DNA from: Geminicoccus harenae
Lineage (GTDB): Bacteria > Pseudomonadota > Alphaproteobacteria > Geminicoccales > Geminicoccaceae
NCBI RefSeq assembly: GCF_019800005.1
Contig: NZ_JABGCL010000001.1
Location: 1-64,000, forward strand
DNA: 64,000 nt
Direction: 5' to 3'
Shown here: piece by piece, positions 32,777 to 41,885 of the stretch
How the letters are laid out: the number at the start of each line of letters is the position of its first letter
Numbering within the stretch: the stretch's first letter is position 1
The notes under the pieces: generated by a model
Seen by the model: the letters and a program-made list of their open reading frames with translations, nothing else
Told to the model about the DNA's origin: nothing
The model's database searches: none
Translations under genes and position numbers: made by a program

Positions 32777-34063
32777 GCCCGCCTCCGCCTCGACCAGCGC
32801 CCGCTCCAGGATGGCGAGGCCTTCCTCGACCACCTCGTCCGGTGCGGTGAGCGGGACCAGGACGCGCAGCACGTTGCCGGCATGACCCGCGGTCAGGAGC
32901 ACCAGCCCGTCGCGGCGCGCCAGTGCGGTCACCTTGCGCGCCAGCTCCGGTGCCGGCGCCCGGGTTTCCCGGTCGGCCACCAGCTCGACTGCGATCATGG
33001 CGCCCAGCCCGCGGATCTCGCCGATCGAGGTGAGGTCGTTGCGGCGCGCCATTGCCTGGAGCCGGCCAGTCACCAGCTCGCCCAGCACCAGGCCGCGCCG
33101 CAGCAGGTCCTGTTCCTCCATCACCTCCAGCACCGCCAGCGCCGCGGCACAGGCGACCGGGTTGCCGGAGAACGTGCCGCCGAGCCCGCCCTGGCCGGGC
33201 CCGTCCATGAGCTCGGCCCGGCCGATCACGGCGGAGAGGGGAAAGCCCGCCGCCAGGCTCTTGGACGCGACCACCAGGTCAGGCACCACGCCGGCATGCT
33301 CGATCGAGAAATATTTGCCGGTCCGGCCCATGCCGGCCTGCACCTCGTCCGAGATCAGCACGATGCCGTGGTGGTCGCACAAGGCGCGCAGTTCGTGGAG
33401 GAAGCCGAACGGGGCCACCCGGAAGCCGCCCTCGCCCTGGACCGGCTCGATGATGATGGCGCTGACCCGTTCCGGGCCGATGTCGTGGGCGAACAGCGCC
33501 TCGATCGCGTCCAGGGACTGCCGCTCGCTCACCCCGTGGAAGGCCGAGGGGAAGGGCGCGTGGTAGACGTCGCCCGGCAACGGCCCGAAGCCGGTCTTGT
33601 AGGGGGCCACCTTGCCGGTGAGCGCCAGGGTGAGCAGGGTCCGGCCGTGGAACGCGCCGGAAAACGCGACCACGCCCGGGCGGCCGGTAGCGAAGCGGGC
33701 GATCTTGATCGCGTGCTCGTTGGCCTCCGCCCCGGTCGTGAACAGGGCGGTCTTCTTCGGGAAGTCGCCAGGGGCGAGCGCGTTCAGCTTCTCGGCGAGT
33801 TCCACATAGAGCTCGTAGGGCAGCACCTGAAAGGCGGTGTGGACGAAGCCGTCCAGCTGGCGGCGCACGGCCTCGATCACCCTGGGATGGCGATGGCCGA
33901 CATTCTGCACGCCGATCCCGCCGGCAAAGTCGATATAGCGCTTGCCCTCGACGTCCCAGACGAAGGCGTTCTCGGCCTTGGCCGCATAGATGCCGGTGGG
34001 ATTGCTGACGCCGCGCGCAACTGCGGCATCACGCCGGGCCCGCAGGTCCGCGTTGCTGGTCAC
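32762..34063 (-). CDS. gabT: 4-aminobutyrate aminotransferase
   Basis: GabT moves the amino group of GABA to 2-oxoglutarate, giving succinate semialdehyde. The 433-residue class III aminotransferase has FTTGAEANEHAIKIAR, the substrate segment SGAFHGRT, IIIEPVQGEGGF, ISDEVQAGMGRTGKYF (Asp contacts pyridoxal phosphate) and the Schiff-base lysine in VVASKSLAAGFPL. The start is a GTG at 34063 with GGAG upstream. It is the last gene of the nine-gene minus-strand operon. Its product would consume the GABA formed by GbuA. A 5-aminovalerate aminotransferase role (DavT-like) is possible on sequence alone. Confidence 0.93.
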   Translation of the reverse strand: MTSNADLRARRDAAVARGVSNPTGIYAAKAENAFVWDVEGKRYIDFAGGIGVQNVGHRHPRVIEAVRRQLDGFVHTAFQVLPYELYVELAEKLNALAPGDFPKKTALFTTGAEANEHAIKIARFATGRPGVVAFSGAFHGRTLLTLALTGKVAPYKTGFGPLPGDVYHAPFPSAFHGVSERQSLDAIEALFAHDIGPERVSAIIIEPVQGEGGFRVAPFGFLHELRALCDHHGIVLISDEVQAGMGRTGKYFSIEHAGVVPDLVVASKSLAAGFPLSAVIGRAELMDGPGQGGLGGTFSGNPVACAAALAVLEVMEEQDLLRRGLVLGELVTGRLQAMARRNDLTSIGEIRGLGAMIAVELVADRETRAPAPELARKVTALARRDGLVLLTAGHAGNVLRVLVPLTAPDEVVEEGLAILERALVEAEAGQAGS

Positions 34064-34078
34064 TGCTGAAGTCTCCGC

Positions 34079-35764
34079 TCAGTCGCCGAGCGTCATGGGG
34101 GCCAGCTCCCCGAACCGGTCGCCGGGGCCGGGATTGCCGGCCGCGCTCGTGCCGCCCAGATGGCGTAGCACCCCCCACACCGCGTTCAAGGCCGATGTCA
34201 CCGCCCCTTCCGCCCAGCCGGCCGTCCAGGACACGTCGTCGCCGGCCAGGAAGATGCCGCGCTGCTCCGGCGGCAGGCCGTCCTGCATGAAATGGCTGAA
34301 CAGCCGGCGCTGGTAGCGGTAGTGGCCGGGCAGGTTGGCCTTGAAGGCGCCCATGAAGTTCGGGTCGGCCTCCCAGGACACGGTGATCGGGTGGCCGATG
34401 ATGTGCCGGCGGATGTCGAGGCCCGGGTAGATCTGCGTCAGGCTGTGCAGCATCAGGCGCACCCGCTCGTCCACCGGCAGGGACAGCCATTTCATGGCAT
34501 CGTCGTTCCAGGTGTAGGACAGGCAGATCACGCCCGGCCGGTCCAGGCCCTGGTCGAGCAGGTAGCTGGCACGGGTCAGGCGGTCGGAGAGCGTCATGCT
34601 CATGCGCTGCCGGCCGGTCGCAGGATCGAGCTCGCGCCAGAACGGCCGGTCGACCAGCACGAAGGTCTTGGACGCCTGCATGTAATGGGTGCGCTCCATC
34701 GCCATCCACAGCGGATGGGCGAACAGGCGCTCGTCGCAGTCGATCCGGGCCGAGAGCAGCCAGACCTGGCAGGTGACCACGGCCGCGTCATAGAGGCGCC
34801 GGTTGCCCCAGCGGTCGGTGATGGCGATCCGCCCGTCCGGGTCGCGCTCGATCCGGGCCACGCCCGGCATGGGCATGCCGTTGTGCAGGCCTTTCAGCGA
34901 GGTGCCGGCCGGCCAGTGCACCAGCCGGCCCGGCGCGCGCTCCCAGAGCCGTACCGGCAACTGCTCCACCCCGCCTTCGACCGTCCGGTGATCCGCGTCT
35001 GCATCGGTATAGACTACGCGCAGGATCTCCAGCATCGAGTTCGGGTAGTCGGTATCCCAGCCGCCCGTGCCGAAGCCGACCTGACCGAACACCTCGCGAT
35101 GGTGGAAGGAAAGCCGGCCGAAGGCACGGGAGCGGGCGAGGAAACCGTAGAAGGTCTGCTCGTCCAGCTCCGGCACCAGCCGATTCCAGATGGCCTTGAT
35201 CGCCGGGACGTCACGTGCCCGGATAGCCGCCTGCATCTCGCGGAAGGCGGCTTCCTCCTCCAGAAGCTGGCGCCAGGCAGCCGCCACCTCCCCGAACAGA
35301 GGCGGCAGGTCGGCGAGCGTGCGGGCGTAATGGGCCTGGCCGCCCAACTCGATCACCGTGCTGGGGGCGGCAGGCGTCAGCGGGTTCGGGAATGGCTGGA
35401 TGCCGAGCCCGACCTTGTCGAAATAGTGAAACAGGGTGGTCGCCGATGGCGGAAAGCGCATGGCACCCAGTTCGGCGATGGTCCCGTCCCCACCCTTGAA
35501 GGTTTCCGAGCGCAGCCGCCCTCCGATCCGGTCGGCCTCGTACAGGACCGGCTTCAGGCCGAGCTTCATCAGCTCGTAGGCGGTGACGATCCCGGCGATG
35601 CCGGCCCCCACCACCGCGACCTCGGTGCCGTGCCGTTCCGCCGGCAGGCTGCCCAGGCCGGCTGGGTGGCGGACATGGTCGTCATAGGCGAACGGGAAGT
35701 CCGGCCCGAACATGGTGACCGGCCGGGCGTGCGGGCCAGACGATCCAGGCAGGGCGGACGACAT
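34079..35764 (-). CDS. Flavin-dependent L-amino acid 2-monooxygenase (lysine/arginine type, DavB-like)
   Basis: The 561-residue protein closely resembles lysine 2-monooxygenase DavB of Pseudomonas over its whole length, as I recall that sequence: FGPDFPFAYDDHVRHPAGLG at the start, the FAD motif VAVVGAGIAGIVTAYELMK (about 50-68), FGQVGFGTGGWDTDYPNSML and GIFLAGDDVSWTAGW near the end. This family decarboxylates an L-amino acid oxidatively to the amide. Because guanidinobutyrase lies next to it, I favour L-arginine as substrate, giving 4-guanidinobutyramide. Lysine, giving 5-aminovaleramide, is the main alternative. Some members also act as oxidases giving the 2-keto acid, which would feed the AruI-like enzyme nearby. 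Confidence 0.85.
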   Translation of the reverse strand: MSSALPGSSGPHARPVTMFGPDFPFAYDDHVRHPAGLGSLPAERHGTEVAVVGAGIAGIVTAYELMKLGLKPVLYEADRIGGRLRSETFKGGDGTIAELGAMRFPPSATTLFHYFDKVGLGIQPFPNPLTPAAPSTVIELGGQAHYARTLADLPPLFGEVAAAWRQLLEEEAAFREMQAAIRARDVPAIKAIWNRLVPELDEQTFYGFLARSRAFGRLSFHHREVFGQVGFGTGGWDTDYPNSMLEILRVVYTDADADHRTVEGGVEQLPVRLWERAPGRLVHWPAGTSLKGLHNGMPMPGVARIERDPDGRIAITDRWGNRRLYDAAVVTCQVWLLSARIDCDERLFAHPLWMAMERTHYMQASKTFVLVDRPFWRELDPATGRQRMSMTLSDRLTRASYLLDQGLDRPGVICLSYTWNDDAMKWLSLPVDERVRLMLHSLTQIYPGLDIRRHIIGHPITVSWEADPNFMGAFKANLPGHYRYQRRLFSHFMQDGLPPEQRGIFLAGDDVSWTAGWAEGAVTSALNAVWGVLRHLGGTSAAGNPGPGDRFGELAPMTLGD

Positions 35765-35768
35765 GGCT

Positions 35769-36716
35769 TCAGGCCCGGTACTGGACGCCGGGCAGGACGC
35801 AGAGCATCTCGAACAGGAGGTTGGCGGCGACGAGTGCCGTGGTGCCGGCCGGGTCGTAGGGCGGGGACACCTCGACCAGGTCGCAGCCGACCAGGTTCAG
35901 CCCGCGGCAGCCGCGCACGATCTCCAGCCCCTGCCAGATGGTGAGCCCGCCCACCTCCAGCGTGCCGGTGCCGGGTGCGAAGGCCGGGTCCAGGCTGTCG
36001 ATGTCGTAGCTGAGATAGACGGGCCCATCGCCCATCATGGCCCGCACTTCTGCCATCAGCGGGGTCAGCGACTTGTGCCAGCATTCCTCCGCCGGGACGA
36101 CGCGGAAGCCCTTGGAGCGGGTCCAGTCGAACTCGTCGGCCGCATAGCCGGAGCCACGCAGGCCGATCTGGACGGCGCGCTGGCAGTCGATCGCCCCATC
36201 CTCGATGGCGCGGCGGAACGGCGTGCCGTGCGCGATCTTCTCGCCGAACATCTGGTCGTTGATGTCGGCATGGGCATCGACATGGATCAGGCCGACCGGC
36301 CCGTGCTTCTTCGCCATGGCGCGCAGGATCGGATAGACCAGGGTGTGGTCGCCGCCCAGGCCCAGCGGGATGCAGCCGGTGGCCAGGATCTCGTCGTAAT
36401 GCGCCTCGATGATCTCGACCGACTTCTTCAGGTCGAACGTGTTGGTCGGGATGTCGCCGATGTCCGCGACCTGGAGGCTGTCGAAGGGGGCCGCCCGGGT
36501 CGCCATGTTGTAGGGCCGGATCATCGTCGATTCCTGCCGGATCTGGCGCGGGCCGAACCGGGTGCCGGCCCGGTGCGAGGCGCCGATGTCCATGGGGATG
36601 CCGACGAAGCAGGCGTCCAGCCCCTCGGCGGAGGCGGCGGCCGGCAGGCGCATCATGGTGCCTGGACCGGCGAAGCGCGGCATCTCGTTGCCGCCCAGCG
36701 GCTGGTTGAAGGTCAA
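35769..36716 (-). CDS. gbuA: Guanidinobutyrase
   Basis: GbuA hydrolyses 4-guanidinobutyrate to GABA and urea with a two-manganese centre. The TTG at 36716 gives 315 residues starting MTFNQPLGGNEMPRFAG. That N-terminus is also present in Pseudomonas GbuA, so an earlier ATG at 36896 is rejected. The TTG overlaps the stop of the preceding amidase gene (TTGA). Metal motifs are GGDHTL, HVDAHADIN and SYDIDSLDPAFAPGTGT. The segment MIRPYNMATRAAPFDSL is shared with GbuA rather than with typical agmatinases (SpeB). Agmatinase activity cannot be excluded. It links the upstream amidase to GabT. Confidence 0.92.
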   Translation of the reverse strand: MTFNQPLGGNEMPRFAGPGTMMRLPAAASAEGLDACFVGIPMDIGASHRAGTRFGPRQIRQESTMIRPYNMATRAAPFDSLQVADIGDIPTNTFDLKKSVEIIEAHYDEILATGCIPLGLGGDHTLVYPILRAMAKKHGPVGLIHVDAHADINDQMFGEKIAHGTPFRRAIEDGAIDCQRAVQIGLRGSGYAADEFDWTRSKGFRVVPAEECWHKSLTPLMAEVRAMMGDGPVYLSYDIDSLDPAFAPGTGTLEVGGLTIWQGLEIVRGCRGLNLVGCDLVEVSPPYDPAGTTALVAANLLFEMLCVLPGVQYRA

Positions 36717-37513
36717 CGGCGTTCTCCTTGCACGAGCGCGCGGTAGAGGTCGGGGCGGCGGTCGGCGAGATAGGTGTAGTCGGGCCGCGAGCGCTCGAGC
36801 ATCTCCTGCTCGATCCAGGCACCGATCACCTCCTCGCCCCGGCCGGCCCGCGCGAGGTCGGTCCCGTCCGGCCCGACCAGGCAGCTCAGCCCGCAATAGA
36901 CGAGCTCGCCCTCCGTACCGCAGCGATTGGCGTAGGCGAGGAAGACCTGGTTCTCGATGGCGCGGGCCGGCACCAGGATGCGGGCCACCACGTCATAGGG
37001 CTGCATCAGCGCGGTCGGCACCACGATGAGCTCCGCACCCGCCAGCGCCAGCGCGCGCACCGCCTCCGGGAACTCGACATCGTAGCAGATCAGGAGGCCC
37101 AGCCGGAAGCCGTCCAGCTCGACGACCGGGGCCGGCCCCTCGCCGGCCTCGAACGCAGCGCGGTCCAACTCGCCGAACAGGTGGCACTTGCGGTAGTTCA
37201 GGAGGCGCTGCCCATCCCGGCCGATCAGGATGGCGCTGTTGTAGATCGACCCGTCTTCGGCGCGCTCGGGATAGCCGTAGAGCAGGGCCGTGCCGGTGGC
37301 CCGCGCGATCATCTGCGCCCGTCTCGCCGAGGGGCCGTCGACCGGCTCGGCCAGGCGCTCGATCGCCCGGCGCCCGATCGCGTAGCCGGTGAGGAACATT
37401 TCCGGGCAGACCAGCAGCCCGCCTTCCTCATGGGCCGCGAGCTCCGCCAGCCGCTCCAGGTTCTCGGCAGGCGTGCCGGCGCGCAACGGTCCCTGGAACA
37501 GCCTCACCCGCAT
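36713..37513 (-). CDS. Carbon-nitrogen hydrolase, DavA-like (4-guanidinobutyramide or 5-aminovaleramide amidase)
   Basis: A 266-residue nitrilase-superfamily amidase. The catalytic triad is visible: Glu in LLVCPEMFLTGY, Lys in NYRKCHLFGELD and Cys in LLICYDVEFPE. It resembles DavA (5-aminopentanamidase) of Pseudomonas in length and in YGYPERAEDGSIYNSA. With the neighbouring 2-monooxygenase and GbuA, the likely substrate is 4-guanidinobutyramide, releasing ammonia and 4-guanidinobutyrate. The ATG at 37513 is 10 bp after the AruI-like gene, and its stop overlaps the gbuA start. A general omega-amidase is the alternative. Confidence 0.88.
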   Translation of the reverse strand: MRVRLFQGPLRAGTPAENLERLAELAAHEEGGLLVCPEMFLTGYAIGRRAIERLAEPVDGPSARRAQMIARATGTALLYGYPERAEDGSIYNSAILIGRDGQRLLNYRKCHLFGELDRAAFEAGEGPAPVVELDGFRLGLLICYDVEFPEAVRALALAGAELIVVPTALMQPYDVVARILVPARAIENQVFLAYANRCGTEGELVYCGLSCLVGPDGTDLARAGRGEEVIGAWIEQEMLERSRPDYTYLADRRPDLYRALVQGERR

Positions 37514-37523
37514 GGTTCTTCCC

Positions 37524-39140
37524 TCATTCCTGGCCGAGAAACGGCGCGTTCTGGTCGATCTCGATCAGGGTCGGCACGCTGCGGCCGATGCTGGCCGAGA
37601 GCAGCCGCTCCAGATGGTCCAGGCCGGTCGCCCGGTCGGCCACGCAGCCGAAGCCCCGGGCGATCGCCACGAAGTCCGGCGTCACCAGGTCCACGCCCAG
37701 CTTCGGCACGCCGGTCTCGGCCATGTAGTCGGCGATCTCGCCATAGCCCTGGTTGTTCCAGAGCAGGATCACGATCGGCACGCCCGCCTCCACCCCCGAG
37801 GCCAGCTCGGGCAGGGTGAACAGGCAGCCGCCATCGCCGATCAGCGCCACGACCGGCCGGTCCGGTGCCGCCAGCTTGGCCCCGATCGCCGCGGGCAGGG
37901 CGTAGCCCAGCGTGCCGTAGCCGGTGCTGGCGTTGAACCAGGAGCGCGGCCGGCGCGGCTGGTAGAACTGGTTGCCGCCATAGACCGGCTGGGTCTGGTC
38001 GCCCACGATGATCGCGTCGGGCAGGGCACAGTCGACCGCCGCCAGGACCTTGCGGTGGCCCTGGATCGCCGGCCACCACTGCGCCTGGACCGCGGCACGG
38101 ACTTCTGCCGCACGCTCGCTGCCGTTCCGGACGATGCCCGGGCTGCGCACCGCGTGGAGCAGCGCGTCCAGCGCCAGCCGAGCATCCGCCAGGATCGCGA
38201 CCGTGGGCTTGGGCCCGCGCGCCAGCTGCTGGGGGTCGATGTCGATCCGGACCAGCGCGCCGTCGAAATGCAGTTCTTGCGGCTCCGGGTACATCTCGGT
38301 CTCGCCGAACTCGGTACCCACCGCCAGCACCAGGTCGGCCGTGCGCAGGGCCTCGCGCAGGGGCAGGAAGGACAGGTTCTCGCCCAGGTGCAGCCTATGA
38401 TCCGGCGGCATGATGCCCTTGGCGTTCACCGAGTTGGTGAAGGGCGCGTTCAGGAGCTCGATCAGGGCATAGGCCGGCTCGGCCGCGTCCACCGCACCCC
38501 CGCCCAGCACCACGACCGGCCGCTCCGCCAGGCGCAGGAGTTCGGCCGCGCGCGCGACGCAGGCGGGATCGGGGCCGGGGAGGCCCGGCAGTGCCGCCGG
38601 CGTCAGGTCGAGATTGCCGGCCGGCATCGCGATCACGTCGGTCGGGATCTCCAGATGGACCGGGCGCGGCCGGGCGCTGCGGAACAGGGCGAACGCGCGG
38701 GCCAGCACCTCGGGCAGCTGGTCGGGGGAGAGCAGGGTGTGGCTGAAGGCGGCGACACCCGCAGCCACCGCCTGCTGGGCGGGCAACTCGTGCAGGGCGC
38801 CCCTGCCCATGGCGAGCTGGTCGCGCCGGTTCACGCTGGAGACCACCAGCATCGGCACGCTGTCTCCAGAAGCCTGGCCCATCGCGGTCAGGATGTTGGT
38901 CACACCCGGCCCGGTGACCACGAAGCAGGCGGCCGGCCTGCCGGTGACCCGGGCATAGCCGTCCGCCATGAACCCGGCGCCCTGCTCGTGGCGCGGCGTG
39001 ACGTGGCGCAGCCGCGCACCGTGCAGGCCGCGATACAGGCCCACCGTGTGCACGCCCGGGATGCCGAACACCAGCTCGACCCCGTAGGCCTCCAGGAGGC
39101 GGACCAGGGCTTCTCCGGTGGTGAGGCCGGCATCAGGCAT
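37524..39140 (-). CDS. aruI: Thiamine-diphosphate enzyme, AruI-like 5-guanidino-2-oxopentanoate decarboxylase
   Basis: A 538-residue acetolactate synthase-like enzyme. The cofactor-activating Glu is in TPRHEQGAGFMADGYARV, and the thiamine diphosphate/magnesium motif is GDGGCLFTLPEL...WNNQGYGE. The N-terminus GEALVRLLEAYGVELVFGIP and the PGVHT segment match AruI of Pseudomonas, which decarboxylates 2-ketoarginine to 4-guanidinobutyraldehyde. The operon supports this, because GbuA and GabT act further down the same route. The transaminase AruH and the aldehyde dehydrogenase (KauB) needed for the full transaminase route are not in the window. A generic benzoylformate decarboxylase-type enzyme remains possible. 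Confidence 0.8.
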   Translation of the reverse strand: MPDAGLTTGEALVRLLEAYGVELVFGIPGVHTVGLYRGLHGARLRHVTPRHEQGAGFMADGYARVTGRPAACFVVTGPGVTNILTAMGQASGDSVPMLVVSSVNRRDQLAMGRGALHELPAQQAVAAGVAAFSHTLLSPDQLPEVLARAFALFRSARPRPVHLEIPTDVIAMPAGNLDLTPAALPGLPGPDPACVARAAELLRLAERPVVVLGGGAVDAAEPAYALIELLNAPFTNSVNAKGIMPPDHRLHLGENLSFLPLREALRTADLVLAVGTEFGETEMYPEPQELHFDGALVRIDIDPQQLARGPKPTVAILADARLALDALLHAVRSPGIVRNGSERAAEVRAAVQAQWWPAIQGHRKVLAAVDCALPDAIIVGDQTQPVYGGNQFYQPRRPRSWFNASTGYGTLGYALPAAIGAKLAAPDRPVVALIGDGGCLFTLPELASGVEAGVPIVILLWNNQGYGEIADYMAETGVPKLGVDLVTPDFVAIARGFGCVADRATGLDHLERLLSASIGRSVPTLIEIDQNAPFLGQE

Positions 39141-39144
39141 CCCG

Positions 39145-39939
39145 TCACTCCTTCGACCAGGCGCCGAGCAGCCTCGGCAGGTCGCCGAACCGGGCGATCA
39201 GGCCGAAGATCAGCGCCGCCAGCAGCACGAACACCACCGCCACCACCGCCATCACCGGCGTATAGCCGTAGCGCAGGCTGTTGAAGATCTTGATCGGCAG
39301 CGTTTCCACGGTAAAGCCCGCGACCATGTAGGCCACGATATACTCGTTCAGGCTGAGCACGAAGGCGAAGGCGTAGCCGGAGATCAGGTAGGGCCGCACC
39401 AGCGGCAGCACGACCGTGCGGAACACGGTGGGCTCGTCCGCACCCATGGTGATGGCGACCTCGATCACCTGCCGGTCGATCGCCGCCAGGCCCAGGCTGA
39501 TCGTGACCAGCGGCAGGGTGACGAAGAAGATCGCGTGGCTGACGATCGTCGCCAGGATCGAGCCGTGCCAGCCGGCCACCGTCCAGAACACCAAAAAGCC
39601 CAGTGCGGTGATCACCGGCGGCAGGGTGAAGGGAGCGATGCCCAGGCCGTAGAGCAGCCGGCCGTAGCCCGTGCGGTAGCGCCAGACGAACCAGGCGAGC
39701 GGGAAGGCGACGGCGAGTGCCAGGGCCGCCGAGCTGGTGGCGATGATCAGGCTGTTGGCCAGCGCGTTCAGCCAGTCCTCCGCGGTGAACAGTTCGGCAT
39801 ACCAGCGCGGCGAGGGGTCGCGCGGCGGGAAGCGGAGCTGCTGGCCGCCGTTCAGCGACACGCCGGCCACCACCAGGAGCGGCAGGGCCATGAACAGCAC
39901 CACCAGCCCCATGAACAGGTTGCGCAGCAACCGGCTCAT
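39145..39939 (-). CDS. ABC transporter permease, PotC-like
   Basis: With the ATG at 39939 (overlapping the stop of the previous permease, ATGA) the protein has 264 residues and about six membrane helices, the first being FMGLVVLFMALPLLVVAGVS. The EAA loop, which contacts the ATPase, reads EVAITMGADEPTVFRTVVLP. This is the second permease of a spermidine/putrescine-type importer. A much longer frame exists upstream but only as an overlap with the other permease. The next gene, aruI, begins 4 bp later, so transport and breakdown are tightly coupled. Confidence 0.92.
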   Translation of the reverse strand: MSRLLRNLFMGLVVLFMALPLLVVAGVSLNGGQQLRFPPRDPSPRWYAELFTAEDWLNALANSLIIATSSAALALAVAFPLAWFVWRYRTGYGRLLYGLGIAPFTLPPVITALGFLVFWTVAGWHGSILATIVSHAIFFVTLPLVTISLGLAAIDRQVIEVAITMGADEPTVFRTVVLPLVRPYLISGYAFAFVLSLNEYIVAYMVAGFTVETLPIKIFNSLRYGYTPVMAVVAVVFVLLAALIFGLIARFGDLPRLLGAWSKE

Positions 39940-40793
39940 CGTGCCGCCTCCTGCCGCCCGCCCAGCACCATGGTGAGTCCGATGAACGCCAGGCTGAACA
40001 GCATCAGGAAGATCGCCATGGCGGCGGCGAACGGCAGGTTGGACTGGAACACGGCCTGGTCGGTGATGTGCACCGACAAGGTCCAGTGCTGCGGCCGGCC
40101 CAGCACCTGGGGCAGCAGGTAGGCGCCCAGATTGAACACGAACACCATGATCAGCGCGCCGAGCAAAGGACCGCGCAGCACCGGCACGATCACCAGGAAG
40201 AAGGTGCGCAGCGGCGAGGCGCCGAGCGTGCGCGACGCTTCCGGGATCTCGGGGTCGAGGCGGGAGAGCGGCGGGTAGAGGATCAGGACCGTGTAGGGAA
40301 AGCCCAGATAGCACAGGCCCATCAGCAGGGCGCCGAAGCTGGGCGTCCAGGCCTGCGCGCGCGGGATCAGGCTTGCCCAGGCGACGAGGTTGGACAGGCC
40401 GGCCGTGCGCGAGAGCAGGGTCGACCAGGCAAAGCCGATGATGACCTCGGAGAGCGAGAGCACCGCCAGCACGAACACCAGGAACGGCACCTGGGCGGAG
40501 CGGCGCAGCCGGGTCAGGCAGTAGGTGAACGGGAAGGCCACCGCGATCACGATGACGGCGGCCAGCACCGAGATCCACAGGGAGAACAGGAGCGCCCGGC
40601 CGAAGAACGGGTCGAGGAAGCGGGCATAGTTGGCCAGCTCGAAGCCCGGCTCGTAGAAGCCGCCCTCGACCTGGTGGAAAAAGCTCACCGCCAGCATGAT
40701 GCCGAACGGCACCACGAAAAACAGGAGCAGCATCGCGGCCGGCCAGAGCACCGGCAGGCGGGCGGGCAGGCCCCTCGGCCGACGGTCGGTCAC
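39936..40793 (-). CDS. ABC transporter permease, PotB-like
   Basis: A 285-residue inner-membrane permease with about six helices; the first is LWPAAMLLLFFVVPFGIML, after a short basic N-terminus (TDRRPRGLPARLP). The EAA-type loop is SRTLGASPLRTFFLVIVPVL. It overlaps the ATPase gene by four bases (ATGA) on one side and the second permease gene on the other. With PotC-like, PotA-like and the binding protein it forms a complete importer of the polyamine/opine class. Confidence 0.92.
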   Translation of the reverse strand: MTDRRPRGLPARLPVLWPAAMLLLFFVVPFGIMLAVSFFHQVEGGFYEPGFELANYARFLDPFFGRALLFSLWISVLAAVIVIAVAFPFTYCLTRLRRSAQVPFLVFVLAVLSLSEVIIGFAWSTLLSRTAGLSNLVAWASLIPRAQAWTPSFGALLMGLCYLGFPYTVLILYPPLSRLDPEIPEASRTLGASPLRTFFLVIVPVLRGPLLGALIMVFVFNLGAYLLPQVLGRPQHWTLSVHITDQAVFQSNLPFAAAMAIFLMLFSLAFIGLTMVLGGRQEAAR

Positions 40794-41842
40794 GACGGCA
40801 GCACCACGCAGGCGGCGGGCGGCAGCTCCAGCACCACCCGGTCGCCGACCCGCACGTCCGGCCGCTCCCGGGGGCTGGTCACCGCCAGCAGCTCACGGCC
40901 CGCGCAGGCCAGCATGATCTCGACGCTCGCCCCCAGGTCACGCACGAAGGTCACCTCGGCCGGCAGGCGGTTCGGCCCCTGCTCGCCCGCGGGATGGACC
41001 ACCACCTCCTCGGGCCGGATCGAGATTGCCGCCTTGCTGCCCCGGGCGAGGCCATGGGGCCTAGCACCGGCGACCTGGATGCCGTCGATCGACAGGCCTT
41101 GGCCGTCGGCCACACCCGGCAGGAGGTTGCTGGTGCCGATGAAGTCGGCGACGAAGGCGTTGACCGGGTTGCGGTAGATCTCGAGCGGTGGCCCCACCTG
41201 CTGGACCCGCGCATGGTCCATCACCACCACGATGTCGGCCATGGTCAGCGCCTCGCGCTGGTCGTGGGTGACTACGATGGTGGAGATGCCCAGGCGCTGC
41301 TGCAGGAGCTTCAGCTCGACCTGCATTGCCTCGCGCAGCTTGGCGTCCAGCGCGGACAAGGGCTCGTCCAGGAGGAACAGCCTGGGGTCGAGGGCCAGGG
41401 CGCGGGCGATCGCGACGCGCTGGCGCTGCCCGCCCGAGAGCTGCGAGATCGGCCGGTCCGCCACGCCGGGCAGGTGGACCAGCGCCAGCAGCTCCTCGGC
41501 CTTCCGGCGGCGCGTCGCTAGGTCGGCCCCGCGGATGCGCAGGCTGTAGGCGATGTTCTCGCCCACGCTCAGATGCGGGAACAGGGCGAGCGACTGGAAC
41601 ACCACGCCCAGGCCCCGCCGGTGGGCCGGCATCCCCGTGATGTCGGCGCCGTCCAGGAGGATGCGCCCGGTGGTCGGCGTCTCCAGTCCGGCGATCACCC
41701 GCAGCAGTGTGGTCTTGCCGCAGCCGGACGGCCCCAGGAGGCAGATGAAGCGGCCGGACGGGAAGTCGAGGTCGATGTCCGTCAGCGCCTCGAACATGCC
41801 GAAGGTCTTGCCGACATGGTCGATGCGCAGCCCGGACATCAC
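40790..41842 (-). CDS. potA: ABC transporter ATP-binding protein, PotA-like
   Basis: The 350-residue ATPase has Walker A GPSGCGKTT, Q-loop VVFQSLALFPHLSV, signature LSGGQRQRVAIARAL, Walker B LFLLDEPLSALD, H-loop VVTHDQREAL and a C-terminal TOBE domain (ISIRPEEVVVHPAG). These are standard for PotA/UgpC-type importers. The start is either of two adjacent ATGs (41842 or 41839). It is the second gene of the operon, 43 bp after the binding protein. The transported compound is not determined by the ATPase. Confidence 0.92.
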   Translation of the reverse strand: MMSGLRIDHVGKTFGMFEALTDIDLDFPSGRFICLLGPSGCGKTTLLRVIAGLETPTTGRILLDGADITGMPAHRRGLGVVFQSLALFPHLSVGENIAYSLRIRGADLATRRRKAEELLALVHLPGVADRPISQLSGGQRQRVAIARALALDPRLFLLDEPLSALDAKLREAMQVELKLLQQRLGISTIVVTHDQREALTMADIVVVMDHARVQQVGPPLEIYRNPVNAFVADFIGTSNLLPGVADGQGLSIDGIQVAGARPHGLARGSKAAISIRPEEVVVHPAGEQGPNRLPAEVTFVRDLGASVEIMLACAGRELLAVTSPRERPDVRVGDRVVLELPPAACVVLPS

Positions 41843-41885
41843 TACCTCGTAGGACGGGAAGGGAAGATGGAGGAGACGGCGGGGA